DNA of 64,000 nucleotides from Sipunculus nudus (taxonomy: Eukaryota > Annelida > Sipuncula > Golfingiida > Sipunculidae), in contig CM049319.1 in NCBI GenBank assembly GCA_026874595.1, forward strand, positions 58,224,917-58,288,916, written 5' to 3'. The stretch's first letter is position 1, and each line of letters opens with the position of its first letter. This document shows positions 11,471 to 22,545 of this stretch, one piece after another. Both the position numbers and the translations under genes were made by a program. The notes beneath the pieces were generated by a model that saw only the letters and a list, made by a program, of their open reading frames with translations, had not been told where the DNA came from and made no database searches.

Positions 11471-12009
11471 ACATCCTATCCTTGATTTTACATTACCATG
11501 ATGGATTGTAATACATTTTATTAAAACCTGATATCACATCAAACCTACCATCAAATAAGTGATATAGGAAATGTGAAATAAAATAGCTTACATCTGATAA
11601 TTAACCTCTTATTAAGTGATGACTACATGATCAGACAATGGTTTCATTTACGCGGACACAGCTTCATGACAAAAGCACATATCTCACTTCAATCCCCCAA
11701 TCTGGTGTAGCGACCACAGATGTCAGCGGGGCTAATTAACAGACTCCTGGCTATTTCTTATCTCAGCCACAGATCAAAGCTGTCAAGCAGCACCTGACAG
11801 TCATCATCAGCCTGTAGCAGCAACGCCTCACTTGGGACAGGTCTCTCACAGATCTGTATTTTAATCATCGAACTGAAAATCAATCCAACTACCACTATTC
11901 CGCCACCTTAGTAACGCTATTTGAATGGTCCTTGACTCTTGAAAGGGGGCTTGTTCAAAGTGTAGGACGGCTAATTATACCATTTTTAATTTCTGAGCAT
12001 TTTTTGTTT

Positions 12010-12330
12010 CACTCAAAAAGCACCCAACAGGGTGAACAAACTTGAGAGAGATTGTTATGGGGATCATTTCTGTGAAATATTGGACAATTTGGCTGAACAT
12101 ACTTGGTGGAAAGATTTTTTATAAGTTTTTTTAGCTTTTCCTTATAAAATCTAAGTAAATGCAGATAGCAAAAAAAAAATTAATAAATCCCATTGATTTT
12201 TTAAGATGTTTGATTTTTTTGCATAAAATTTGGTGAGGCTACCTCATGACGTTTTAAAGATAGTATGGGTTTACGTGCAGATGCCGGACAACACCACACC
12301 ATCACACATAAGCTCACAGGTTTGCTAATA
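12010..12330 (-). mobile_element. Family C element fragment (tail side)
   Basis: It shares 'ttctgtgaaatattggacaatttgg' and following sequence with 35430-35530. It ends with the family C tail: accatcacacataagct, then CACAGGTTTGC at 12315-12325 and TAATAA. No head was found to the left, so this is a truncated copy. Confidence 0.7.
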
Positions 12331-13388
12331 ATAAATAAATAATCAGTTCAGAGGTTAATAATTTATTATAATTTAATTGAGGGCTTGCGATTCAATGCAT
12401 TGGTTCTTGAATGTTTTGTTACACCTCTGCTTTTAAGTACTTCCCAAGGAAAACAAAAGCCCCTCATGTTTGATAGGTGGGTATGTTATTGAACACTTGT
12501 AATTGGCTTTGCCTTCATATTGGCATGAAGGCAGCTGCATCAGCATAACTGGTAGGCAGTCCTTAGGAAATGTTAAAATTTATGCTATAAATAATGATTA
12601 CAAAAAGAGCGCAAGTCTTCAGAAAAAATATTACATAAACAATGAAGTATACAACCTAAAAAAAACTTGAAAAAAAGTACTTCAATATAAACTGACAGCA
12701 CTATGATGGATTGTGAATAAAACATTCAAGGACAGACGTTGTTTGTAAAATGCATGAATGTCACTAGTTAATTATATCTAACAGACAATGTTTTCATGTC
12801 CAAGGACAAAGCAGCATGACTTTGCTTTCACCATCTCATCTATCAATAAACCCAGCTTATAATATCCAGTGTTTGACCTTGGTTTTAACAATAGCCATTA
12901 GACTATCATTACCATCATCCAATGCCAGCCTGTGGTCATGACACCCATCAGTATTGTACATTATAAACACTCCATCAAGGGATACAGCTGGACAAGACAC
13001 TCAGAAACAAAATGCAGGGCTTGTTGCTCAGTGATGGAATGAGCAGACCTCAGGTACACAACCTTTCCAGCAGACATGCAGATTTAATGATTCACTGGAT
13101 GCCAGCTTGGGAGGATTCAATGGGACACTGACAAGTGTCTCTCTTGGTGGTAAAATATTGGGCATCATGGCGTGGGATCAACAAACCAGCAGTCAGGGAT
13201 GTAGCTGAGTCCACACTCCCCGAGTCCGAGTGCTGAGTCCAAGTCTGAGTCCTTCAGGTTCGAATCAAGTCTGACTCTTTAAACTCAAAGACTTTTTGCA
13301 CACCATAAAAAATTTGTCTTAAGTTAAAGCACTTCAAAATGGTAATTTGAGATCATCATATGTTTCTTTATTATGTTAGATGAGGCCA
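12331..13388. other. Unannotated
   Basis: I recognise no gene or repeat, apart from a short 'gagtccgagt' rich stretch near 13205-13280 that recurs loosely at 13850-13930 beyond the MITE. Confidence 0.4.
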
Positions 13389-13652
13389 AAAAAAGGTTCT
13401 CAAGCACTTTTTAGGGATCAGTGAAGGCAGGTGATATTTTATTTTACATTTTTCTTGTTTCAATAAAACAGTCATATTATCAGGCAAAGGCATGAAAATT
13501 ACAGAAATTTTTGCTAAACAAGTAATACTACATAACAAAGGAAATCTTATCAAAATTGTATTATTTTATCTTCTTGAAAGATGAAAATCAAAATAAAAAT
13601 TGATGCAGGGGGTTAAAATTGATGCCAACAGAGCTTGAGAACCATACCTTTT
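13389..13652. mobile_element. MITE copy 1
   Basis: The right end GAGCTTGAGAACCATACCTT (13631-13650) is the inverse of the left end, whose AAAAGGTTCTCAAGCAC (13391-13407) has lost the TATG of the repeat. The interior 'ttttatcttcttgaaag' and 'gaaaatcaaaataaaa' matches the copy at 62671-62978. It is a short non-autonomous DNA transposon; superfamily unknown. Confidence 0.75.
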
Positions 13653-14884
13653 ATTGTTTTTGGCATTTCACATGCTTTTTACTTTGACACTGCAGTGCAA
13701 TTACCTCCCCAATGCACATACAGAGTTTGGTGTATAATCTAAACCTTTTTTGTAATAATCTGTCATTAGTTTAAACATGTCTTTGTGGTAAGTTTTCCAA
13801 TCTGAATGTCAGGTTTTTTTTACACGACTTAAGGTAGACTCAGCCTGATTTCTTGAGTCCTGACCTCCAAATCCATGTACAAGTCAGAGTCTAGAACCCT
13901 AGAGTCAAATTCAGAGTCCCCAAAAAAGTCCAAGGCTCAGCTTTAGACCTATATCACTGCTAGCAGCACTTGCCTCTCTGACATAAAAGAATCTGCTGAG
14001 AAGTCAGAGTGGCACTATATACATTGTAAAAAATTATAATAAAAATCTGGAAGAGGAAGCAAACTGTTTCATCTTTTTCTTTTCAAAAAGCTATCCTGTG
14101 TTACCTCATATAAACCACATCAAGCATTAAATATATGTTTGTTTACTTTTAAATTACATCCACAATGTGAGAGAAAGATCCTGGTGTAAGTCTTCATATT
14201 GGGAAATGTTCCTGCATGTTGATTGAAATTCTGATCACATATAAGCCTCTTTTCCATGATTATGTGATTGACAACAAAGTCCTCCAAGGGGACAGGGAAT
14301 CATGACAGTCACCATGCAGAGACAGAAATTTAGACTTTAAGGCTGTACATTAACATATATTATTTTGTGCTAAGGGGTAATTCCTCAGTCACAGTATAAT
14401 TTTCCGATTACTGGCTACATGTGTATAGCATTAGCAATAATACTGAAGGCCATATCAGTGCAGTTTTTGGCAAGACTAGTGTATTGTGTAAACTGAATGC
14501 AGGCCCTACTTGTCTAATTAGAATGTATATTGATGAGTTGGGTTTCTTGGCTATCGACATACAAACTTGTCTCTTGCCCGACACTAACAGAACTTCTAAA
14601 TATCTCTGCGAAGGAGATTATTTTATCACACATCTGTATGTTGGTTGATTTGCTTGTTTGTCAAATGCAGGATTATGCAGTAACTACCAAATTTAATTTT
14701 ACCTAACAAACTTTGTAAAAAGGAATGGTAAAGACTAGGGATGAAAAAATTAAGGTTTTACGAGGGCAGACAAAGGGACACATTCAGCTGAATATTTAAC
14801 CTGGGTTGAGGATTCCAATAAGAACATGCTTCCCCACCAGTTTATATATCCTGGTGTCACTAAGGCCTGGTGTCTACCCCACCT
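13653..14884. other. Unannotated
   Basis: I see no supported gene, only short frames with no recognisable domain. Confidence 0.4.
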
Positions 14885-15145
14885 GCAGGTCATGGGTGTT
14901 TAATAAACCCAACGCTGGGTCATAACACTGAGAAACTCCAAAAGTCACTCATGCATGTCTGTGAGTGAAACACAACCATGGGGCACAGTTGTCACAGTAA
15001 GCCTGCAGTGCACTAAGCACATACCCTGGGTCAGTGCCAATTGTGAAAAATCTCGCTCACCCTTCTTAGGCTGAGATTCAAACTTGTGTTCTCCTGACTT
15101 TGAGTCCTGAATAGTCCAGCTCCCAGTAATCACTCTCCAGTCATG
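14885..15145 (-). repeat. SINE, copy on minus strand
   Basis: The minus strand carries a B-box-like AGTTTGAATCTC (15084-15073), a central part with GTGTTTCACTCAC, and a distal part with 'GTTATGACCCAG'. The same three blocks occur in the same order at 40571-40800 on the plus strand. The A box is degenerate here. It looks like a tRNA-derived SINE with a conserved central domain. Bivalve genomes are known to carry several such families, but I cannot assign it to one. Confidence 0.7.
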
Positions 15146-16060
15146 AATAAGAACAAACCCTTTAAGCTTCCATGCAGAACCATCTTCAATCATGAGAAAG
15201 ACGCATCTTCCCAAGCCTCCGAGCTGAGCATTCTCCGGTCATGAATGAGAAATCAATGCACAAGCCATACTTAAAGAGCCCTGGTAAAATCTGAACTGGT
15301 TGAACCATATTCTGTGGTTTTGTTCTAAAATGTCACTCCACATCCAACTGATAATTTATTCCCAAAGAAAAGTTTTAATTACTGATCAGACCTAATGAAA
15401 GGAGAAAAGAGTCGTTAAAACAATCAGGAAATGGGTCACATAAAATGTGCATCACAATCAGCGCAAAATGCCAATATATAATAATTCTGGAGCACTCTCA
15501 GGGCAGTGACAACACAGTTTGATATCTCAGTAAAAGCCAACTGGCCTTCCACCGATGCATCTCAAGTCAGTAAAATTACATAATAGTACAAGTATTAGGT
15601 GCATGAACAGATGATGGATATATAAACATACACTCTGTCTGCTCAGGTGATGACCTGAACTGATTGTTAAGCTGCAGCAATTTATTGATGTATCAATCAA
15701 TCAGTGGTCAGGAAAATCATGTTCGATAATTGGAAGAAAAAAATTACCACTGATGGATTATTTATTGATTATTTTATTTACCTACTATATTACCATTAAA
15801 TCTGTTAAATGGATCAAATTATACCTAAAATATTGATGGAGTAAATTCTGTCCGACTTGTACATCAAACAACACACTGGAAGGTCAAGGTAATGGACAGG
15901 TTGATGACATTTTTTTTACTGCACAAGATTCAGTTTTAATGCAGTTAGCTGCTTTGCATCTTGTTTTTCTTATATCTTTGGCAATATTAGAAAATATTTT
16001 CTGGTTAATATGGTTTCTTTGAATGTGCATACATAATCGTTTGTGATTAAGTAACAAGCC
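15146..16060. other. Unannotated
   Basis: AT-rich; I see no gene or repeat I can support. Confidence 0.4.
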
Positions 16061-16275
16061 CCATAGCTCAGAGGATACAGGTCCAATGACCTAATTTCAG
16101 GTTTCCAAGGAGATTTTATTCATTGATCTCCAAAGTTGTTCGTTTAGAAGTTTGTTTGGTCAGCTGTTATGATTTGTGCCCTGCTAATGAACAGCTGGAT
16201 TGCCAGACCCTTTAACAGACAATGAACAAGGCGCAGTTCCTATAAATCAGTCAGCTTTCAGCCAGCTGATCTAAA
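16060..16275 (-). mobile_element. Decayed family B tail
   Basis: 'cctaatttcaggtttccaa', 'ttatgatttgtgccctg' and a degraded GTCAGC...CAGCTGATCTAAAA end match the last 230 bp of the B copies at 47220-47456 and 62440-62671. The (GGAC)n stretch is nearly lost. This is an old relic. Confidence 0.6.
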
Positions 16276-17250
16276 ATGGAACCATTTTTTTTATTATGAA
16301 AGCAAATGACCAATAATCAATATAATCAGTTATTTGGCCCACCACTACAATAAATGCATGTCAACCAGCAAAAAAATTGTGGACTCTGACGAGAGCTGAT
16401 ACAAACAATAAAGTGCAATCTTTTTCAGTTGTTACAAATCTTTACAGAAAATCCAAATCAGTAGGCATTAAATTGGACTCATAGAAACAGACTTTAGCTA
16501 TTTCAATAGTAATGCCAAAAACTTAATATATAAAACTAGTAATTTTAATATTAGGTTATGAGTGAGAATTTTACAAAATAGAGAACATGTTAATGTACAA
16601 AGAAAGCATAAATTTCATCTCTATAGTGACTCCTGTTATTTCCTGTATCCTGCAGGACACATCTGTCAATCACAGATGAAATGCATGTATGATGAAATTT
16701 AACATACATGCAAGGAGATTTACCACTATTCTGAGTTATAACAGATTAATTTAACACATATTCAGTGTTGCCTCAGAAATGGCCCTTTTTTGTTTTCAAG
16801 TGTCAGGAACAATGCCAAATGTTGTTCTTTAGATAACCATTTCCAATCCTGAAGAATTTGACATAATTTCACAAAGAGTCTATCAGTATTACAGCGTTAT
16901 CTGTCAGAAACAACACCAGTGAACTAGGCCCATGTTAACTCTGCCAAAGGAAAACCTATCCAGCACAAAGCCAGCCGAAGTACAGGAGAGGATGAGGCAA
17001 TCAAAAGGCATCATCCTGTGGGTTGATGTTCACAATAGATACTAAAGTCATCAATAAATCCAAGACACATGGTTACAAAAGTTGGTTTATGAGGTCTAGA
17101 CTTGGTATTAGTGACAAATGGACACAATGTACAGTGGAAATATATGCCAGATTCACTGAGGGGGATCCAGAAATCAGCAAGTCAATATAGAGTCAACACA
17201 AAGACATCATTATCCTCATTGCTGTTGGTGAACTACCTGCAGAACTACTG
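16276..17250. other. Unannotated
   Basis: No supported features were seen. Confidence 0.4.
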
Positions 17251-17254
17251 AATA

Positions 17255-17940
17255 GAATTAATGGGCAGACTTACTGGGAAACACCCTGCAGATCAACTTG
17301 ATAACTGGAAAACCACCTGCAGACCTACTGAATACTCATTAGAAAACCAACTGCAGAACTACTGTAACTTTAGATTAACTGGAAAACCACCAGCAGAACT
17401 AATGAATAGACAAAATGGAAAACCACCTGTAGAACTACTGTAGAACAGCAGACAAACCAACTGTTGTACAACAATACATTTACTAATGAAGCAACTGTAG
17501 TAAACTGAGAAGACCAACTGACAAACCACCTGTTGTATAATTGACAAACCAACTACAGTACGACTGAGTAGACCAGCTGACAAACCAAGAGTATTACAAC
17601 TGAGTAGATCAGTTGACAAACCAACTGTATCACAACTGAGTAGACCAGATGACAAACCATTTGTACTGCGACTGAGTAGACCAGCTGACAAACCAATTGT
17701 ATTGCAACTGAGTAGACCAGCTGAAAACCCATCTGTAGTAAAACTGAATAGACCAGTTGACAAACCAATTGTATAACAATTACAGTAAGTAGACCAGCTG
17801 ATAAACTGTAGTAAAACTGAGTAGACCAACTGACAAACCAAGTATAGCACAACTGAGTAGACAATTTGAAAAACCATGTGTATTACAGCTGAGTAGATCA
17901 GCTGACAAACCTGCTGTATTACAACTGAGTCGTTCAAATG
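17255..17940. repeat. 36-bp minisatellite
   Basis: The unit resembles 'gagtagaccagctgacaaac' plus a 'caattgtattgcaact' part. 'tagacc' recurs at 17641, 17677 and 17713, an exact 36-bp step, with more degenerate units on both sides. Because 36 is a multiple of three, the array gives long periodic minus-strand frames (QLVYSVVIQLVCQL-like, up to 207 residues) in several registers. These are artefacts, not a repeat protein: all registers are open and no start or splice context is apparent. Confidence 0.9.
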
Positions 17941-19470
17941 GAGCTTTGCACCAGCCACCTTCTTCCTTACTGCATGTGCCAATCACAAAAGTTATATTTA
18001 GAACAACCTACAAGCTTGCAGTGTCAATCATGACTGTTGCTAATGACCATAAGCCAAAAACCACACTAGGTTAATTAAACACCATGCAGTGTTCTCAGTA
18101 CTGCTGTATTTAATATAAGCCCGGAAGGCACAGGATACAGCACACAGCCATTTATTATAGTCACCAATTCTTACCCAGGTAAAGCTCCCTTAATTACCAT
18201 CAGATTATTCTACCCATGTAGAATAATTAAGATTAATTATAAATGATCATTAATATGACTTAGCACCAGCTTCCCTGCTTTGACAAGCTCCCTGCTTTCA
18301 GTGCTTTGACTTCAGCATAATTACATCCCTATAGTTTAGTTCTAACATCAATACCTTGGTGGTACCATGAAGTGTCTGTCACACTATCACTTAGGGATTG
18401 AAGCTGTAGTTAAGTCATATTGATGACTTGGGGGAAGCTTGGTATTTTATATACAATTTAAAACTGTTGACTCGATATAACAGTTTCTGTGTCACAGTTT
18501 CAAAAAACACCAATACATATTCTTGATTTTCATCAGAGGTAACCAGCCTCCTGTAATGTGAATTTTTTTCTAAGATTTTCTAGGATATTGTGACAGGTCA
18601 ACATTCTTGTTTAAGATGAATATTATATTGTTCTAAATCTAATAAATCTATTGTATAATTAACTGTCAGGGTTTTACTATGATTAATAGGACTGTGTTGC
18701 TAATGGAACAACTACCTACTTGTGCTTTGCCAGGCAGGACCTAATGTACCAATCTGATTAATAGTTTCAGGAAGTCACAGTTTGTTCATGCTGCTGATAT
18801 GTGACAGCTGACTAATCATCATGGAGATATTAAGCTATAAAAGCCAACTCTGTGAGAAGAAGTAAGATGATTCTGTGTGCTTGAGTCTTGGCAATCAGTT
18901 TCGATGGAAATGCTTTGTATCAGCCTTTGTGGTCCAGCAAGAACTAAAGCCATTTCTTTGTACTGTAATATTATGGGTTATAAATATTGGAACTGAAATA
19001 TAATTAATGTCAACTAAACCAACAAGAATTAATCTTCACTTGGAGCTAAATCTCCATTCAACTGTATGGTGACACAATGATTTCATACCATTTGCTGCAG
19101 GTGCTGCCACAGTGCAGGAATGAATGACGTACCCCTCAACAATAGAATTCCCCGTCATTTTTGCAACCAATATGTGCCTCTTTAAAAAGATAAAATTGTC
19201 TGAGACTGACTGTGATATAGTGCCACCATTCCACATATATTAGGATATGATTTGTTACTTTTGTCTGTACATGCAATTGCACACATTATTCCATGACACA
19301 TTCATAATTTTTCAACATGACCTAAACCCTATCATTTGTTATGATTTCCTGCGATTTCCCATAATTTGTTACAAAAGACAACTGTAACATGCTCTCACAG
19401 GTTGCAAGCATGTCTTGTTGTTGATTCATTCTCACAGGATATTGAAGAAAATTGAAGGAAATTGATTCTG
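17941..19470. other. Unannotated
   Basis: No gene or repeat was recognised. Confidence 0.4.
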
Positions 19471-19760
19471 ATTGTTGGCCCTGTGCAAGAACCTGTGGAA
19501 TCAGACTAACAAGTGTTAGTGTTTTGCATGTTTATAATTTGGAGCTGGATGCACAATGTGATACCATACTCTGATTGGTCTGATTACAATTATTTGCTCT
19601 GTCACAGCCATGGTAGTGGAATAAAGAAAATTTTGCTATGCAAAGCAGCAGTTAAAACAAAGGAAATCTGGTGCGAGAGTAATGTGTAACTGCTGCCTGA
19701 GGAGCGCAGGTATAACTAGCAACACATCTTCACGGAGATGTCTCTGTTACATCCTATCTT
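19470..19760 (+). repeat. Dispersed repeat R1, copy 1
   Basis: 'ttggagctggatgca', 'ctctgattggtctgattac' and 'caaagcagcagtt' recur in order at 51700-51905 and, more diverged, at 42250-42450, all on the same strand. The family is unidentified. Confidence 0.65.
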
Positions 19761-20164
19761 CAGATATACTTTAAAAGGAACACTTCTGGAAACATGAGAA
19801 CTGTGTAATATTATCATGTATTGGATTTTTCAGGGAAAGGCTTGATGAAATTCTAATGGACTAATATGGTACCCATCACAGAATTTTACAAGGAGCAGGA
19901 CAAAATTTTACAGAGAAATGTCATAATATGACACTTTTATATTTCCAGTTCTCTTGTGATGTTACTTTAAAAAAAGAATCCATAAAAAGGGAATCTTTAA
20001 AACCATACACCCAAAAAGCATGTAGTCTTACTAGATTTCCTAACAAGCAATTATTCTGTGCCTGCCATTACTGTGGGAAAGGATATCTTACCAATGCAGA
20101 AAGCATTTGCAAATATATGCACAAACAAATTTATGGCCATGAAAATACTAGGACATGCCAAAAT

Positions 20165-20600
20165 AATACTATGACAGAACAAATACATACTATGACAGGA
20201 TGAAACTATACTAAACAAACCAAGAAAACACTTAGACAGACAAAGAAAACACTAAGACAGACCAAGAAAATAATAAGCAAACCAAATAATACTATGACAG
20301 ACCAAAACAATGCTGAGACATGCCAAAACAATACTAAGACTGACCAAGAAAATACCATGACAGACCAAAACACTACTAAGACAGACCATTACAATACTTA
20401 AACAGACCAAAACAATACTGAGACAGACCATTACAATACTTAAACAGACCAAAACAATACTGAGACAGACCAAGAAAATACCAAGACAGACCAAGAAAAT
20501 ACTAAGGCAGACCAAGACAAAACTAAGACAGACCAAAACAATACTAAGACTGACCAAAACATTCTCCAGACAGACCTAAGGTATAGTAAGACAGACCTAA
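20165..20600. repeat. About 20-bp minisatellite
   Basis: Roughly 20 units of the type 'gacagaccaaaacaatacta' with variants 'gaccaagaaaatac' and 'gaccattacaatact'. It directly abuts the CTAG end of the family D element at 20602. The 101-residue minus-strand frame (VCLSIVLVCLSI-like) is a shadow of the array. Confidence 0.9.
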
Positions 20601-20601
20601 A

Positions 20602-22192
20602 CTAGATATTTCTTGGCACGGCAGGTGCCAGAGTATCCCCAGACATAGTGGGTCCCCCCTTTAAGAATAGGCCCCAATTTTTAGCAGCATATACTGACAC
20701 TTGGCAAGCAATTATTGCTTCTTCCATCTATCAATCCACAATCTTTTTGAAGATGTTGGTCCTGTGACCTTGACCTTTGACCTCATGACCCCAAAATCAA
20801 TTGGGGTCTTGCTTTTTCAATGGGACATATATAAATCAAGTTTGAAATCTATACATCAATAAAAGCAGGAATTATCATCCAGAAACTAATTTTTTGACAG
20901 ATGGCTCCTGTGGCCTTGACCTTTGACCTTGTGACCCCTAAATTGATATTGATCATCCACTTTTATATATAAATCAATAGAGGTCTAGATTTATTGATGG
21001 GCCATATATAAGTCAGGTTTGAAATCCATGTATTCATCCAAGCTTGAATTATCACCTAGGGAACTAATTTTTGGACAGATGGCTCCTGTGACCTTCACCT
21101 TTGACCTTGTGACCTTACAATTGACAGGCGTCTTTCTCTATTGGCAGGGGAACTGTATGTGCAAGATGAAATGTCTGAGATGAAATGTTTGGCTGAAAAT
21201 GCATCCACAATCTTTTTAAAGATGTGTCCTGTGACCCTGACCTTTGACCTCATGACCCAAAAATTAATTCGAGTCTTGCTTTTCCAATGGACCATATATA
21301 AGTCAAGTTTGAAATCAATACATCAATAAAAGCAGGAATTATCATCCAGAAACTAATTTTTTGACAAAAAGCTCCTGTGACCTTGACCTTTGACCCCAAA
21401 ATTGATATGGATCATCCACTATTGGCAAGTGAGCTATATATTCAAGATGGAAGACCTGGGATGAAAGTTTGGCTTAAAATGCATCCACAGTATCTTTTAA
21501 GATGCAAGTCCAGTGACCTTGACCTTTGACCTCATGACCCTAGAACCTATAGGGTTCTTACTTTAGTAGTGGGCCATACATAAGTCACGTTTGAAATCCA
21601 TATGGCTATCAACACTGGAGATATCATAAGAGGTGTGTAATTTTCACCAAATATGGACACATTAAAGGTCAAGGCCACTCTCATGGTAAAGGTCATGACC
21701 CAAATGTAAATAGAACTCATCCCATAACCCATCTCTCTACATGTGCATAATATGAAAGAAATCTGTCTATTTGTTTTTGACTTATAATGCTTACAGTACT
21801 GTCAAGTGGCAATTATTGGGGTATTAAAAGGCGTAAAAACAAGAAAAGGAAAATAGGTGGCCCCACCAGTTTCCGGTATATCACAAGGCTATCTAAGATC
21901 TTCGGTCACCTTGATTTTCGGACCAGTCCATGCAAGCTTACTTGAGATATTTAAGAATTTGTGTTTTTTTCAGCAAAAATGGACCTATTCAAGGTCAAGG
22001 TCACTCTCCTAGCATAGGTCATGACCCCATTTTGAATAGGTTCCGTCCCCTTACCTATATCTTTACAAATGTAAAGTTTGAAAAAAATCAGTGAAATATT
22101 TTTTGAGTAATCCCGCTCACAAGGTTTTCCTGCGGCGGCGGCGATGGGACCGTTGTGAAACCATAGTATCCGGACTTTCTCTGGGGATACAA
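20602..22192 (-). mobile_element. Family D rolling-circle-like (HINE/pearl-like) element
   Basis: The left end is CTAG (20602-20605), hairpin TGGCAC-GGCAG-GTGCCA (20614-20630), then GTATCCCCAGA (20633-20643). The right end has GTATCC (22166-22171) and the exact inverse TCTGGGGATAC (22180-22190), then AA. The 11-bp motifs are perfect reverse complements. Both ends follow the layout of family A with different sequence. The core has 'gaccttgacctttgacc' units (about 20730-21550), as in the B element at 5501-9307, then one unit with GGTGGCCCCACC (about 21858) like family A. A gcggcggcggcg stretch precedes the right end. It appears complete. No coding capacity. Confidence 0.85.
20730..21550. repeat. 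Tandem units with gaccttgacctttgacc
   Basis: A large unit near 20741-20900 is repeated at about 21209-21370 ('agtcttgcttttcca' and 'tcatccagaaactaatttttt' in both), with shorter related units between. It is a higher-order duplication of the smaller unit. Confidence 0.8.
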
Positions 22193-22249
22193 TAAAAATG
22201 AGACCAAAGAAATAGTATTGTAACATTCTTGCCCTTTGACCTGGACCTC

Positions 22250-22545
22250 AGTTGGCCAGGGGTGGGGCATCAGCACTGACTGATAGTCAATATTGAGATG
22301 CCCCATAACCAATCACAATGCAGGGTTTCTACCCCCTGCCTTCTGTAGCTTGTATTAAATGGAGAATAAGTGGGCAATTCTCCCTCTTTTGGACAAGACA
22401 AGTGGGCTCTATAGAAGGCTGGCCTCCTGGCCAGTTGGGGTATGGCTTCTTATTTCACCTTGGGGTTGGTTTGACGACAGTGTCGGCTACCCAGGTGAAA
22501 AGCCACCCAGTACTAAAGAGCAGTCCTTTTATCTAGCCTGGTAAG
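22250..22545 (+). other. Unrecognised open stretch ending at a donor-like site
   Basis: A plus-strand frame from 22359 (DDSVGYPGEKPPSTKEQSF within it) runs to a strong donor-like CTGGTAAGTAT near 22538-22548. The reading is open in more than one frame and matches no family I know. It could be an exon of an unknown or non-coding transcript, or chance. No acceptor or partner exon was identified. Confidence 0.2.

Larger units (their letters stand above)
10397..12000 (-). other. PPP1R2: Presumed PPP1R2 intron 5' of the exon
   Basis: This sequence is upstream of the exon in the gene's direction. It holds an AT microsatellite (10983-11044) and a tRNA-like sequence (11330-11470), and otherwise nothing recognised. 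The first coding exon should lie somewhere to the right, in or beyond the window, but I could not locate it. Confidence 0.45.

Noticed and set aside
17359-17982. 207-residue minus-strand open frame, the longest in the window
   Set aside because: It is the translation of the 36-bp minisatellite. Other registers are open as well, and there is no non-repetitive domain.
20252-20557. 101-residue hydrophobic minus-strand frame resembling a membrane protein
   Set aside because: It is a shadow of the 20-bp minisatellite.
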